From Oscillospiraceae bacterium (GTDB lineage: Bacteria > Bacillota_A > Clostridia > Oscillospirales > Ruminococcaceae), in contig SFDQ01000002.1 in NCBI GenBank assembly GCA_004558145.1, positions 372,001 through 436,000 on the forward strand: a DNA stretch of 64,000 nt. Direction: 5' to 3'. Under the pieces are notes generated by a model that saw only the letters and a program-made list of their open reading frames with translations, was not told where the DNA came from and did no database searches. Shown here piece by piece: positions 56,294-64,000 of this stretch. Position 1 is the stretch's first letter; each line of letters begins with the position of its first letter. A program made the position numbers and the translations under genes.

Positions 56294-57145
56294 CTACTTT
56301 CTGCTCTGGAGCTTGGGATTCATGGCGTAGTTCAGCCCGTCGCCGATCATGTAGAACACGATGACCACCAGCATGATGGCAAGGCCGGCGAACAGCGAGA
56401 TCCACCACCCGTTCACCAGATAGGACTTGCCGGACATGATCATCTGGCCCCAGCTGACCACGTTGGGGTCGCCCAGGCCCAGAAAGCTCAGGCTGGCCTC
56501 GGTGAGGATGGCCTGGGCCACGTTCATGGTGGTGTTGGCGATGATGGGATAGATGCCGTTGGGCACGATGTAGTGGAAGAGGATGCGCCCCTTGGATTCG
56601 CCGATGGTCTGGGCGCTCTTGACGTAGGTGCGCTCTTTCAGCGACATGACCTGGGCGCGCATCATGCGGGCGTTGCTGGGCCAGCTGGTGAGGGCGATGA
56701 TGACCATGACGTTGAACATGCTGCTGCCGAACATGGCCACCACGATGAGGATGAGGAAGAAGGACGGGATCATCAAAAAGATGTTGGTGACCTCGGTGAG
56801 CAGCTTGTCGGCAATGCCGCCGAAGAAGCCCGCCAGCGCACCCAGCACCACGCCGATGGCACCGGACAGGGCCGCCGCGATGATGCCGATCTTCAGCGAG
56901 GTGCGCCCGCCGTAGAGGATCATGCTCAGCACGTCCTCGCCCATGTAGGTGGTGCCCAGCAGGTGGCCGCCGGTGAGGGGGGCCACCAGAAGGTCGTCGC
57001 TGAGGTAATAGGGGTCATAGGGCGAAAGCACCGGGGCCAGCACCGCCAGCAGCAGGATGACCGCGAAGAACACCAGACCCCACAAAAGCTTGGGGCTGAT
57101 GCGCACATAGCCGGCAAAAATGGTGAGAAAGTTTTTCTTTTTCAT
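56294..57145 (-). CDS. oppC: Oligopeptide ABC transporter permease, OppC-type
   Basis: A 283-residue permease with a first transmembrane helix near residues 20-40, then a five-helix core. The extracytoplasmic-facing HLLGTTYMGEDVLSMILYGGRTSLKIG and the EAA loop EASLSFLGLGDPNVVSWG are diagnostic of DppC/OppC. GAGG lies before the ATG. It pairs with OppB. Confidence 0.94.
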   Translation of the reverse strand: MKKKNFLTIFAGYVRISPKLLWGLVFFAVILLLAVLAPVLSPYDPYYLSDDLLVAPLTGGHLLGTTYMGEDVLSMILYGGRTSLKIGIIAAALSGAIGVVLGALAGFFGGIADKLLTEVTNIFLMIPSFFLILIVVAMFGSSMFNVMVIIALTSWPSNARMMRAQVMSLKERTYVKSAQTIGESKGRILFHYIVPNGIYPIIANTTMNVAQAILTEASLSFLGLGDPNVVSWGQMIMSGKSYLVNGWWISLFAGLAIMLVVIVFYMIGDGLNYAMNPKLQSRK

Positions 57146-57155
57146 GGCGCGCACC

Positions 57156-58121
57156 TCATTCGTAGTGGATCCGGGGGTCCAGCTTGGCGTAGACCAGATC
57201 CACCAGGATCATCACCGCCGCCACCGACACCGCCAGGATGATGTAAACGCCCATGAGCACGTTGTAGTCACGGTTGCTGATGGCGTTGAACATCATGATG
57301 CCGATGCCCGGCCAGGAGAACACCGTCTCCACCAGGGTGGAGCCGGACACCACATAGGCCAGGTTGATGCCGAACACGGTGACCACCGGCAGGATGGCGT
57401 TCTTGAGCACATATTTGCGGAAAATCTTGCCCTCGCTCATGCCGGTGATGCGGAAGGTGGTGATGTAGTCGTCGGTGAGCACCTGGCACACCGAGGACTT
57501 GGTGATGCGGAAGTAGGCCGGGATCTGGATGAGGGTGAGGGTGGCCACCGGCAGCACCATGTGCCGGGCCACGTCCACCACCCGGGCAAAGCCGGTGGCG
57601 CCAAGGCGCATGTCATACATGCCCTGGGTGGGCAGCCAGCCCAGCTTGGAGGCAAACACCAGAATGAGCATCATGCCCAGCCAGAAGGAGGGCATGGAGT
57701 TGCAGATGTAGGCCCCGGTGGAGAAGGTGCGGTCGGCGATGCCGCCGGTGCGCTGGCCGGCCACAAGGCCCAGGGAGGTGCCCAGCACGAAGGCCAGCAC
57801 CGCGCTGGTGCCCGACAGCAGCAGCGACGCGCCGAAGCGCTCGCCGATGAGGGACACCACCGAGGCGTTGTTGTAGTAAGACTCGCCCAGATCGCCCCGC
57901 ACCAGGCGGCTCAGGTAGGTGATGAACTGCACCGGGATGGGCTTGTCCAGGTTGTATTTGGCGGTGATGGCCGCCTTGAACTCCTCGCTGGGGTTATCGA
58001 AGCCCGCCATGATGGTGGCGGGGTCGCCCGGCGCCAGCCGGATGATGACGAAGTTCAGGCCCACCACCACCAGCACCACGATGAGCGCGGTGAAGATGCG
58101 CTTGATGAAATATTTTCCCAT
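57156..58121 (-). CDS. oppB: Oligopeptide ABC transporter permease, OppB-type
   Basis: A 321-residue permease with six helices. Characteristic parts are the N-terminal MGKYFIKRIFTALIVVLVVV, YNLDKPIPVQFITYLSRLVRGDLGESY, and the EAA-loop region YITTFRITGMSEGKIFRKYVLKNAILPVVTVFG. It follows oppA after a nested hairpin that may lower its expression relative to the binding protein. Confidence 0.95.
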   Translation of the reverse strand: MGKYFIKRIFTALIVVLVVVGLNFVIIRLAPGDPATIMAGFDNPSEEFKAAITAKYNLDKPIPVQFITYLSRLVRGDLGESYYNNASVVSLIGERFGASLLLSGTSAVLAFVLGTSLGLVAGQRTGGIADRTFSTGAYICNSMPSFWLGMMLILVFASKLGWLPTQGMYDMRLGATGFARVVDVARHMVLPVATLTLIQIPAYFRITKSSVCQVLTDDYITTFRITGMSEGKIFRKYVLKNAILPVVTVFGINLAYVVSGSTLVETVFSWPGIGIMMFNAISNRDYNVLMGVYIILAVSVAAVMILVDLVYAKLDPRIHYE

Positions 58122-58139
58122 GGCTTTTCCCCTTGTGAA

Positions 58140-58200
58140 AAAGGGAGCATATGAGCCGGAGCGCCGTGTGAAACGGCGCTCCGGCCTTTGTGCTCCCTTT
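58140..58200 (-). other. Nested stem-loop between oppA and oppB
   Basis: A 10-bp outer stem (58140-58149 with 58191-58200) encloses a perfect 13-bp inner stem (58155-58167 with 58173-58185). On the minus strand TTTT lies at the base. It could be a leaky terminator or a 3' stabiliser for the oppA mRNA. Confidence 0.7.
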
Positions 58201-58210
58201 CGGTTTACAC

Positions 58211-59800
58211 TTACTTGTTGATGGTCACCTTGCTGAAGTTGTAGGCGTTGATGTCATCCACATCGGTGTCGATGTAGGGCAGGCCCGAGATGTAGGAGGG
58301 GCAGGCGTAGTAGCCGGCGTACTCCACCAGGGGCAGGATGGGCAGATCCTGGCTGAGGATGGTCTGCACTTCCTTGTAGTACTCGCCGCGCTGGGTCTCG
58401 TCGGTGATGACGCGGGCCTTGGCCAGCAGGTCGTCCACTTCGGTGTTGGAGTAGAAGGAGACGTTCAGGCCGCCGCCGGTGCCCACGCGGTTGGTCATGT
58501 TGTCGGGGTCGGGGCCCTGGAAGCCGGCCATCATGCACATGTCATAGTTGCCGGCAAAGACCTTCTCCACCCAGGCGCCTTCTTCCAGCTCCTCGATGGT
58601 GGCGTCGATGCCGATGGCAGCCAGCTGGCTCTTGATGACCTTGGCGCAGTCGGCGTAGGTGCCGCCGGTGAACACCAGGAAGGACAGGTGCAGGTAGTAG
58701 CCGTCGGCGTCCTTGGTGTAGCCGGCGTCCTCCAACAGCTGGATGGCGCCCTCCACATCCTGCTCGCCGATGTCGGCATCGGCGTTGTAGGCCCAGTCAA
58801 GGAAGGGCGGATAGAAGCCGTAGGCGGGAGCCTGCAGGCCGTTGGTGCCCTTGGTGGAGATCTCCTCCCGGTCCAGAGCCTTGGCCACGGCCTGACGCAC
58901 GGCCAGGTCAGAGGTGTACTCGCCGTTCATGTTGAAGCACAGCTGGAAGCGGCGGCCGGCGGACAGGCAGCCCACCTTGTAGTTGGAGTCGGCTTCCAGA
59001 GCGGCCACGCTGGAGGCGGGCACGTCGGTCAGATAGTCCAGCTCGCCGTTCATGAATGCCTGATAGGCGGTGTCGGTGTCGGTGCTGATGACGTAGATGA
59101 CCTTGTCGATGGAGGGCTCGCCGCCGAAGTAGTCGGGGTTCTTCTCCAGGGTGATGCTCACGCCGCTCTGCTCGCTGACGAACTTGAAGGGGCCGGTGCC
59201 CACGGGCGCGGTGGTGGCGGCGGCGCAGGTGGTCCAATCCTCGTCGGTGTCGAACAGGTGCTGGGGCAGGATGCTGTTGTTGTACCATGCCAGGCTGGAC
59301 AGGAAGGGCGCGCTGGGCTCCTTCAGGGTGATGACGAAGGTGTTGTCATCGGGGCACTCCATGGTGTCCACCACGGCCAGATCGCCGGCCAGATAGCCGT
59401 TCTCCTCAATGATCTTTTCGTAGGTGAACTTCACGTCCGCGGAGGTGAAGGGCTCGCCGTCGTGCCACTTCACGCCCTCGCGCAGGTGGAAGGTGTAGGT
59501 GAGGTTGTCCTCCGAGATCTCCCAGCTCTCGGCCAGATCGGGGATGATCTCTTCGTTGTTGTTCAGCGTCAGCAGGCCGCTGTACAGGTTGCAGGCCACG
59601 TGATAGGCATAGTCGTCGGTGTTGGCGTCCGGGTTGAAGCTGGTGGGGTCGCCGCCCAGGCCGACCAGCAGCACCTTCTCCCCGCCCGCTTCGGACGCGC
59701 CGGTGCTGGCCGTGCCGGAGCCGGTCGTGCCGCCGCCGCAGGCCGCCAGGCTCAGCGCCATGACCGCGGCCATCAGCATTGATAACACTTTCTTTTTCAT
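58211..59800 (-). CDS. oppA: Oligopeptide-binding lipoprotein (SBP family 5)
   Basis: A 529-residue solute-binding protein. The lipoprotein signal ends LAAC at about residue 21, followed by a Gly/Ser/Thr-rich linker. Family 5 features include GGDPTSFNPDANTDDYAY, LAESWEISEDNLTYTFHLREGVKWHDGEPFTSADVKFT, and the central GTGPFKFV. It captures peptides outside the membrane for OppBCDF. First gene of the operon, with a very good promoter. Nickel or dipeptide binding is possible for the family, but the peptidase gene at the end of the operon favours peptides. Confidence 0.94.
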   Translation of the reverse strand: MKKKVLSMLMAAVMALSLAACGGGTTGSGTASTGASEAGGEKVLLVGLGGDPTSFNPDANTDDYAYHVACNLYSGLLTLNNNEEIIPDLAESWEISEDNLTYTFHLREGVKWHDGEPFTSADVKFTYEKIIEENGYLAGDLAVVDTMECPDDNTFVITLKEPSAPFLSSLAWYNNSILPQHLFDTDEDWTTCAAATTAPVGTGPFKFVSEQSGVSITLEKNPDYFGGEPSIDKVIYVISTDTDTAYQAFMNGELDYLTDVPASSVAALEADSNYKVGCLSAGRRFQLCFNMNGEYTSDLAVRQAVAKALDREEISTKGTNGLQAPAYGFYPPFLDWAYNADADIGEQDVEGAIQLLEDAGYTKDADGYYLHLSFLVFTGGTYADCAKVIKSQLAAIGIDATIEELEEGAWVEKVFAGNYDMCMMAGFQGPDPDNMTNRVGTGGGLNVSFYSNTEVDDLLAKARVITDETQRGEYYKEVQTILSQDLPILPLVEYAGYYACPSYISGLPYIDTDVDDINAYNFSKVTINK

Positions 59801-59861
59801 GATGATTCCCCTCTCTATTGAATTTTTGCCTCGCAAGAAAGCAATCAATTACACAACATCG

Positions 59862-59877
59862 TGCAATCATGTTTGCA
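59862..59877. promoter_or_regulatory. Palindrome at the oppA transcription start
   Basis: TGCAA-N6-TTGCA lies directly after the -10 box, across the likely transcription start, where a repressor would block initiation. The TetR gene at the end of the operon is a candidate binder. Confidence 0.5.
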
Positions 59878-59905
59878 TTTTATCAATTTAACTCGGTAAA
59901 GTCAA
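59877..59905 (-). promoter_or_regulatory. Promoter of the opp-peptidase operon
   Basis: Minus strand: TTGACT, 17-base spacer, TAAAAT, in an AT-rich gap, about 75 bases before oppA. Confidence 0.85.
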
Positions 59906-60036
59906 CAGGAAATCGCAGGTTTTTACAAAAAAATTCAAAAAAGGTCATTTCGTCCGTTTTGAAAGCGCTGGCCAAACAGGCCGCAAACCATCTGCCGGAG
60001 CGGGTTTGCGGCATTTTTCGTGCGGGCGGCAGGGCC

Positions 60037-60065
60037 TTGCCCCCTTGCGCCGCAAAGCGTATAAT
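60037..60065 (+). promoter_or_regulatory. Promoter of the C69 dipeptidase operon
   Basis: TTGCCC, 17-base spacer, perfect TATAAT, about 50 bases before the ATG. It is divergent from the opp operon with about 130 bases between the two -35 boxes; that stretch shows no other clear feature. Confidence 0.75.
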
Positions 60066-60115
60066 GAAGAAAAAATATGCGCCGCCGACCGCGCGGCGCA
60101 AGGGAGGGACCGTTC

Positions 60116-61342
60116 ATGTGCGATACCCTGGGCCGGGTGGTGAACGAGGGGCTGGCTCTGTTTGCAAAAAACAGCGACCGCAGCCCCAACGAACCCCAGG
60201 TCATCGAATACCGGCCTGCCCGGGACCACCGGGAAAAGGAGCTGCGGGTCACTTACCTGACCATTGAGCAGGCGCCCCACACCTACGCAACCCTGCTCAG
60301 CCGCCCCGCCTGGATGTGGGGCGCGGAGATGGGCGTGAACGAGCACGGGGTGTGCATCGGCAACGAGGCGGTGTTCACCAAGGGCCGCTACGCCTCCGCC
60401 GGCCTCACCGGCATGGACCTGGTGCGCCTCGCGCTGGAGCGCTCGGCCAGCGCCGGGCAGGCGGCCGAGCTCATCCCCCGGCTGCTGGAGCAGTACGGCC
60501 AGGGAGGCGACTGCGGCTATGACCACAGCTTTTTCTACGACAACGCCTTCCTCATCCTGGACCGCCGGGAGGTCTGGCTGGTGGAGACGGCGGGCAAAAA
60601 GTGGGTCCGCCGCAAGGTGAGCGCGGGCAGCATCTCCAACCGCCTTTCCATCGGCGCGGAGGGCGATGAATACAGCACCGGCGCGCCCTTCGATTTTGCC
60701 GGGCGCTTCCGCGAGCCGGTCTACTCCCATTTTTCCGGCTCGAAGCAGCGCCTTGCCCAGACCGCGCCCCTGGCCGCGAAGGCCGAAAGCGCGGCGGACA
60801 TGATGGCCGCCCTGCGCACCCACCGGGCGGGTTCTTCCCCGCTGACCAAGGGCGACGTGGCCAGCGTCTGCATGCACGCCGGCGGCCTTGTGGGCGACCA
60901 CACCACCTCCTCCATGGTGGTGGAACTGGGCGAGCGCGTCACCGTCTGGCTCACCGGCAGCTCCACCCCCTGCCTCTCCCTCTTTGTGCCCTGGGAGTTC
61001 GGGGCCGAGCCTCAGGCCCCGGTGTTCGCCGCAGGCCGGGCGGAAGAGGCCGCCCGCTGGTGGCGGCAGCGGGAAGCCTTTGCCCGCGCCTGGGTGGGCC
61101 GCACCCCGCCGCCGGAGTTTTACGCCGAACGGAACGCCCTGGAAGCGAGCTGGCTGACCCTGCCCGCTGGGGAGGAGCGGACCCGCCGCGCCGGGGAGGA
61201 GGCTGCGGCCTTCTTCGCGAAGTGGGCCCCCGCGGCAGAGCAGGCGGGCCCCCGCCGGGGCGCGGGGCGCTTTTTGCGCTATTGGGAAAACAAAGACCGG
61301 GCGCTGGCACAGCCGGAGCGCCCGGTGGTGAGCGGCGGCTGA
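60116..61342 (+). CDS. C69 family dipeptidase
   Basis: A 408-residue Ntn-hydrolase family peptidase of the PepD/secernin type. The second residue is Cys (MCDTLGRVV), which in the family becomes the N-terminal nucleophile after Met removal. KNSDRSPNEPQ, WGAEMGVNEHGVCIGNEAVFTK and MDLVRLALERS are typical. AAGGGAGGG precedes the ATG. It is divergent from the peptide importer operon, so a peptide breakdown role fits. Two small genes follow in the same direction. Confidence 0.92.
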   Translation: MCDTLGRVVNEGLALFAKNSDRSPNEPQVIEYRPARDHREKELRVTYLTIEQAPHTYATLLSRPAWMWGAEMGVNEHGVCIGNEAVFTKGRYASAGLTGMDLVRLALERSASAGQAAELIPRLLEQYGQGGDCGYDHSFFYDNAFLILDRREVWLVETAGKKWVRRKVSAGSISNRLSIGAEGDEYSTGAPFDFAGRFREPVYSHFSGSKQRLAQTAPLAAKAESAADMMAALRTHRAGSSPLTKGDVASVCMHAGGLVGDHTTSSMVVELGERVTVWLTGSSTPCLSLFVPWEFGAEPQAPVFAAGRAEEAARWWRQREAFARAWVGRTPPPEFYAERNALEASWLTLPAGEERTRRAGEEAAAFFAKWAPAAEQAGPRRGAGRFLRYWENKDRALAQPERPVVSGG

Positions 61343-61360
61343 GCCGCGGGAGGTAACGGG

Positions 61361-61645
61361 ATGACCTTTGCATTCATCATCATGGGAGACTTCGACCCCC
61401 GGCAGGACCGGGCGGCCATCCACGGCGGCAGTGCCCGCATGGTGGGCGTTGCGGACCTGGAACAGGCCTGCGAGGCCGCGCGGGAGCTCTGCGCGGCGGG
61501 GGTGGAGTGCATCGAACTGTGCGGCGCTTTTGGCGAAGAGGGCGCCCGCCGCGTCATCGAGGCCACCGGCGGCAAAGTGCCGGTGGGCTATGTGACCCAT
61601 CTGCCCCAGCAGGACGCGCTGTACGCTTCTGTGTTCGGGCATTGA
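61361..61645 (+). CDS. DUF6506-like small protein
   Basis: A 94-residue protein with no signal peptide. The pattern MGDFDPRQDRAAIHGGSARMVGV, ECIELCGAFGEEGARRVI and PVGYVTHLP recalls the DUF6506 family, whose function I do not know. Alternating strand and helix suggests a small alpha/beta fold, possibly barrel-like. GGGAGG lies before the ATG. It lies 18 bases after the C69 gene and 25 before the GNAT gene, so it is probably co-transcribed. Confidence 0.78.
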   Translation: MTFAFIIMGDFDPRQDRAAIHGGSARMVGVADLEQACEAARELCAAGVECIELCGAFGEEGARRVIEATGGKVPVGYVTHLPQQDALYASVFGH

Positions 61646-61670
61646 GCAAAACAAGGGAGGACAAGTGAAC

Positions 61671-62153
61671 ATGAACAGCGCGCCTGATTTTCGGTATGCA
61701 CGGCGGGAGGACACGCCCCTCATCCTGCAATTCATCAAGGAGCTTGCCAACTACGAAAAGATGCTGGACGAGGTGGTGGCCGACGAGGCCACGCTGGAGG
61801 AATGGCTTTTCGACAAACAGAAGGCGGAGGTCATCTTTGTGATGGCCGATGGCACGGAGGCGGGCTTTGCCCTCTTCTTCCACAACTTCTCCACCTTCCT
61901 GGGCCGGGCGGGGCTTTATCTCGAGGACCTGTATGTGAAGCCGGAATACCGGGGCCAGGGCTACGGCAAAGCCATCCTGAAAAAGCTGGCGCAGATCGCC
62001 GTGGAGCGGGGCTGCGGGAGGCTGGAATGGTGGTGCCTGGACTGGAACCGGCCCAGCATCGACTTCTATCTCTCGCTGGGCGCAGAGCCCATGTCCGACT
62101 GGACGGTGTACCGCATCGCCGGCGACACCCTCTCCGCCCTGGCAAAAGACTGA
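61671..62153 (+). CDS. GNAT family N-acetyltransferase
   Basis: A 160-residue acetyl-CoA-dependent acyltransferase. It starts FRYARREDTPLILQFIKELANYEKM, has LYLEDLYVKPEYRGQGYGKAIL with the R-G-Q-G-Y-G pyrophosphate-binding loop, and WWCLDWNRPSIDFYLSLGAEPM. The sequence resembles the diamine N-acetyltransferase (SSAT-like) group; the substrate is not certain. The ATG two codons into the frame fits the GGGAGG site better than the GTG. Terminator follows. Confidence 0.9.
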   Translation: MNSAPDFRYARREDTPLILQFIKELANYEKMLDEVVADEATLEEWLFDKQKAEVIFVMADGTEAGFALFFHNFSTFLGRAGLYLEDLYVKPEYRGQGYGKAILKKLAQIAVERGCGRLEWWCLDWNRPSIDFYLSLGAEPMSDWTVYRIAGDTLSALAKD

Positions 62154-62162
62154 AAAACGCGC

Positions 62163-62201
62163 GCAGGCCCAGGAGCCGATGGCTCCGGGGCCTGCTTTTT
62201 T
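62163..62201 (+). terminator. Intrinsic terminator after the GNAT gene
   Basis: A 15-bp stem (62163-62177 with 62181-62195, one mismatch), three-base loop and six T residues. Confidence 0.9.
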
Positions 62202-62209
62202 GCTTTGAT

Positions 62210-63010
62210 TCAAAACCAGCCGAACAGGGAGCGCCCCTCGTCCAGGGCAGCGATGGCGCGGCGCTCTTCGTCGGTGAGGGAAAAGTCGAAGATGTCCAGG
62301 TTCTCCCGCAGCCGCTCCCGATGGGCGGACTTGGGCAGCACCGGGATGCCGTTCTCCACCAGATAGCGCAGGGCCGTCTGGGCGGCGGTCTTGCCGTGGC
62401 GGCGGCCCGCCTCGGCCAGCACCGGCTCGGCGAAGATGTTCCTCCGCCCCTCGGTGAAGGAGGCCCAGGCCTGCATCCGCGTGCCCTTTTCCTCCAGCAG
62501 CTTTTTCAGCGCCAGCTGCGGGTGATACACATGGGACTCCACCTGGTCCACCGCCGGCGTGACCCGGCAGTGTTTGAGAAAGCCCAGATACTCCTCCCCG
62601 CTGAAGTTGGAAAGGCCCACCGCCCGCACCAGCCCCGCCGCGCAGGCCTCTTCCATCGCCAGATACATCTCCGGCGCGGCCTCGTAGGGCTCGTGGATGA
62701 GCAAAAGGTCGATGTAGTCGGTCTGCAGCGCCTCCAGCGAGCGGGCGATGTCCTCCTTCGCCTTCCGGTAGCCGGCGCTGGGGGTGAACAGCTTGGTGGT
62801 GATAAAGACTTCCCGCCGGGGCAGGCCGCTCTTTTTCACGGCGCTGCCCACGATGTCCTCGTTCTCATACATGCGGGCGGTGTCCAGCAGACGGTAGCCC
62901 AGTTCCAGCGCGTCCAGAATGGCCCGCTCCCCCACCTGGCCCCGCAGCTGCCAGGTGCCCAGACCCACCATGGGCATGGGCGCGCCGTTGTTCAGTGTGA
63001 TGTGCTCCAT
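62210..63010 (-). CDS. Aldo/keto reductase
   Basis: A 266-residue NADPH-dependent reductase of the AKR superfamily. The catalytic tetrad is visible: Asp in YRLLDTARMY, Tyr in ARMYENE, Lys in ITTKLF, and His in LLLIHEPY. VLPKSAHRERLRENLDIFDF is the cofactor-binding signature. The group resembles 2,5-diketo-gluconate reductase-like bacterial AKRs. Single gene; substrate unknown. Confidence 0.93.
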   Translation of the reverse strand: MEHITLNNGAPMPMVGLGTWQLRGQVGERAILDALELGYRLLDTARMYENEDIVGSAVKKSGLPRREVFITTKLFTPSAGYRKAKEDIARSLEALQTDYIDLLLIHEPYEAAPEMYLAMEEACAAGLVRAVGLSNFSGEEYLGFLKHCRVTPAVDQVESHVYHPQLALKKLLEEKGTRMQAWASFTEGRRNIFAEPVLAEAGRRHGKTAAQTALRYLVENGIPVLPKSAHRERLRENLDIFDFSLTDEERRAIAALDEGRSLFGWF

Positions 63011-63057
63011 GCGTCTCTCCCCATTCCGGGGGCGCTGCCGCCCTCCGTGCTTCTTTC

Positions 63058-63063
63058 ATTATA
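63058..63063 (-). promoter_or_regulatory. Extended -10 element of the aldo/keto reductase gene
   Basis: Minus strand: TGG-TATAAT, about 50 bases before the ATG, immediately after the T tract of the upstream terminator. No good -35 is present. Confidence 0.5.
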
Positions 63064-63065
63064 CC

Positions 63066-63097
63066 AAAAAAGCCGCAGGAAGACCTGCGGCTTTTTT
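63066..63097. terminator. Intrinsic terminator, bidirectional
   Basis: A perfect 14-bp stem (63066-63079 with 63084-63097) including six A-T pairs at each base, so it has T tracts on both strands. It ends the oxidoreductase gene. Confidence 0.9.
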
Positions 63098-63119
63098 CCG
63101 ATGCCGTTTCGCGCCGGGC

Positions 63120-64000
63120 TCAATAGGCCACGGGAACGTCGATCTCCATATCCCCCGTGGGATAGGTGACGCAGGGGTGGATGAAGCCGAACTTGCGGTC
63201 CGCTTCCCGGCGGCCGTCGCGGCCCTCCGCCACCCGGTAACCGCCGGCGATCCACTTGCTGTGGCAGAAGCCGCAGCCGCCGGCACGGCACTTGTTGGGC
63301 GCGTTGAGGCCGGCCCGCTCCATGGCGGTGAGCAGGGTCTCGTTCTCCTTCGCGGGGATCACGAACACCTCGTCCCGCATGTGGACGGTGAGGCGGAACT
63401 CGGCGGGCTGCTCCAGGGGCAGGTCGCCGCAGCAGGTGGCGTCCCGGTGCAGAGCCTTCAGCGGCAGCTGCAGGGGCGCAAGCTCCCTGCCGATGAAATC
63501 GTACATGGCCTTGGGGCCGCACAAGAAGAAGGTGCTGGCGGTCAGATCGGCATATTTCTTCATCAGTTCCGCCGACACAAAGCCTTTCTCGCAGCCGGGC
63601 TGCTCCTCTTCGCTGAGGATGTACACCACCTTCAGCCTGTCGCAGCGGGCAGCCAGCTCCTCCAGTTCGGCTTTGTAGGCCAGCCGGGCCGCCGTGCGCG
63701 CGCCGTAGAACAGGGTCATGGAGTAATCCTCGTCCCCGTCCGCAAGGCTGCCCGCCATGGACACAAAGGGGGTGATGCCGCTGCCGCCGGCAACGCAGAC
63801 GATGTTCCGGCTGTCCCGCAGGGTCTCATAGTGGAATTCGCCGGAGGGTTCGGTCATGACGAACCGATCGCCCACGGCCGCCGTTTTGCACAGATAGCCG
63901 GACACAAAGCCCGCGTCTTCCACCGCCAGCACCAGCTTGTTCTCCAGCGCCTGACGGGGCGTGGAAACGATGGAATAGGGACGGCTGACCAGGCTGCCGC
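63120..64000 (-). CDS. FAD/NAD(P) oxidoreductase with C-terminal 2Fe-2S domain, partial
   Basis: About 293 codons to the stop are visible; the N-terminus lies beyond the right edge. The FAD domain shows SRPYSI at the window edge. The NAD domain has VAGGSGITPFVSMA and FLCGPKAMYDFI. The C-terminal plant-type ferredoxin domain has CRAGGCGFCHS (Cys-x4-Cys-x2-Cys) and a fourth Cys in IHPCVTYP. Such proteins pass electrons between NAD(P)H and a partner, for example hybrid-cluster protein or an oxygenase; in an anaerobe the former type is more likely. Partner is not visible. Confidence 0.88.
   Translation of the reverse strand, partial: GSLVSRPYSIVSTPRQALENKLVLAVEDAGFVSGYLCKTAAVGDRFVMTEPSGEFHYETLRDSRNIVCVAGGSGITPFVSMAGSLADGDEDYSMTLFYGARTAARLAYKAELEELAARCDRLKVVYILSEEEQPGCEKGFVSAELMKKYADLTASTFFLCGPKAMYDFIGRELAPLQLPLKALHRDATCCGDLPLEQPAEFRLTVHMRDEVFVIPAKENETLLTAMERAGLNAPNKCRAGGCGFCHSKWIAGGYRVAEGRDGRREADRKFGFIHPCVTYPTGDMEIDVPVAY

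Noticed and set aside
1..64000. Prophage, transposon or integrase remnants
   Set aside because: No transposase, integrase, terminase or structural phage protein was seen among the plausible genes.

Overview
The window looks like a piece of chromosome from a high-GC, low-oxygen Firmicute, most likely a gut Clostridia member of the Oscillospiraceae/Ruminococcaceae type. This is an inference from several signs: strongly GC-biased third positions, AGGAGG-type ribosome binding sites, Firmicute gene orders (rimP-nusA-ylxR-ylxQ-infB-rbfA-nrnA-truB-ribF, glpP-glpK, FAD oxidoreductases with a DUF1667 protein), a CotF-like coat protein, single-gene glycyl-tRNA synthetase, and many lipoproteins. No phage, insertion sequence, CRISPR array or plasmid function was seen.

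Layout. 1-14 kb holds metabolic and envelope genes: serC (partial) and serA; a patatin-like phospholipase; a lipoprotein; a small membrane protein; pdxK-trmL-degV; a duplicated CmpB-type membrane protein; proBA with a membrane protein; a threonine aldolase; and two adjacent lipoproteins. 14-18 kb (minus) is a dTDP-sugar cluster (glycosyltransferase, rfbA, rfbD, rfbB, no rfbC). 18-28.7 kb (minus) is the core gene-expression superoperon from rimP to ribF, then rpsO and pnp with their own promoters or leader structures. 28.8-34.5 kb carries an M29 aminopeptidase, lrgAB, glyQS, and a TetR locus with two membrane proteins.

34.6-35.3 kb is the most unusual stretch. About 3.4 tandem copies of a roughly 134-bp unit, each able to fold into three stem-loops, run directly into a Pro-Gly-Phe tRNA operon. 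Base changes between copies preserve pairing, so the unit looks like a structured nucleic acid element rather than a gene.

35.4-44.5 kb is a glycerol region. glpP-glpK (minus) and a three-gene oxidoreductase operon (plus) flank a membrane-bound alpha/beta hydrolase gene. All three transcription units start with a good promoter followed by an intrinsic terminator in the 5' leader. That fits antitermination control, which GlpP is known to provide for glycerol genes.

44.6-64 kb is largely amino-acid and peptide scavenging. It has a PatB/MalY-type lyase with an amino-acid permease and a MarR regulator whose downstream gap holds three identical-type operators; an M20 amidohydrolase divergent from a YfcC-family transporter and MarR; an oligopeptide ABC importer operon (oppABCDF order) ending in an M14 carboxypeptidase and a TetR regulator; then a divergent C69 dipeptidase operon, an aldo/keto reductase, and the end of a flavin/2Fe-2S oxidoreductase cut by the window edge.

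Starts were chosen from ribosome binding sites, so several coding regions begin inside the longest open frame, and some use TTG or GTG. Product names rest on motifs and remembered family features only; no database search was run.
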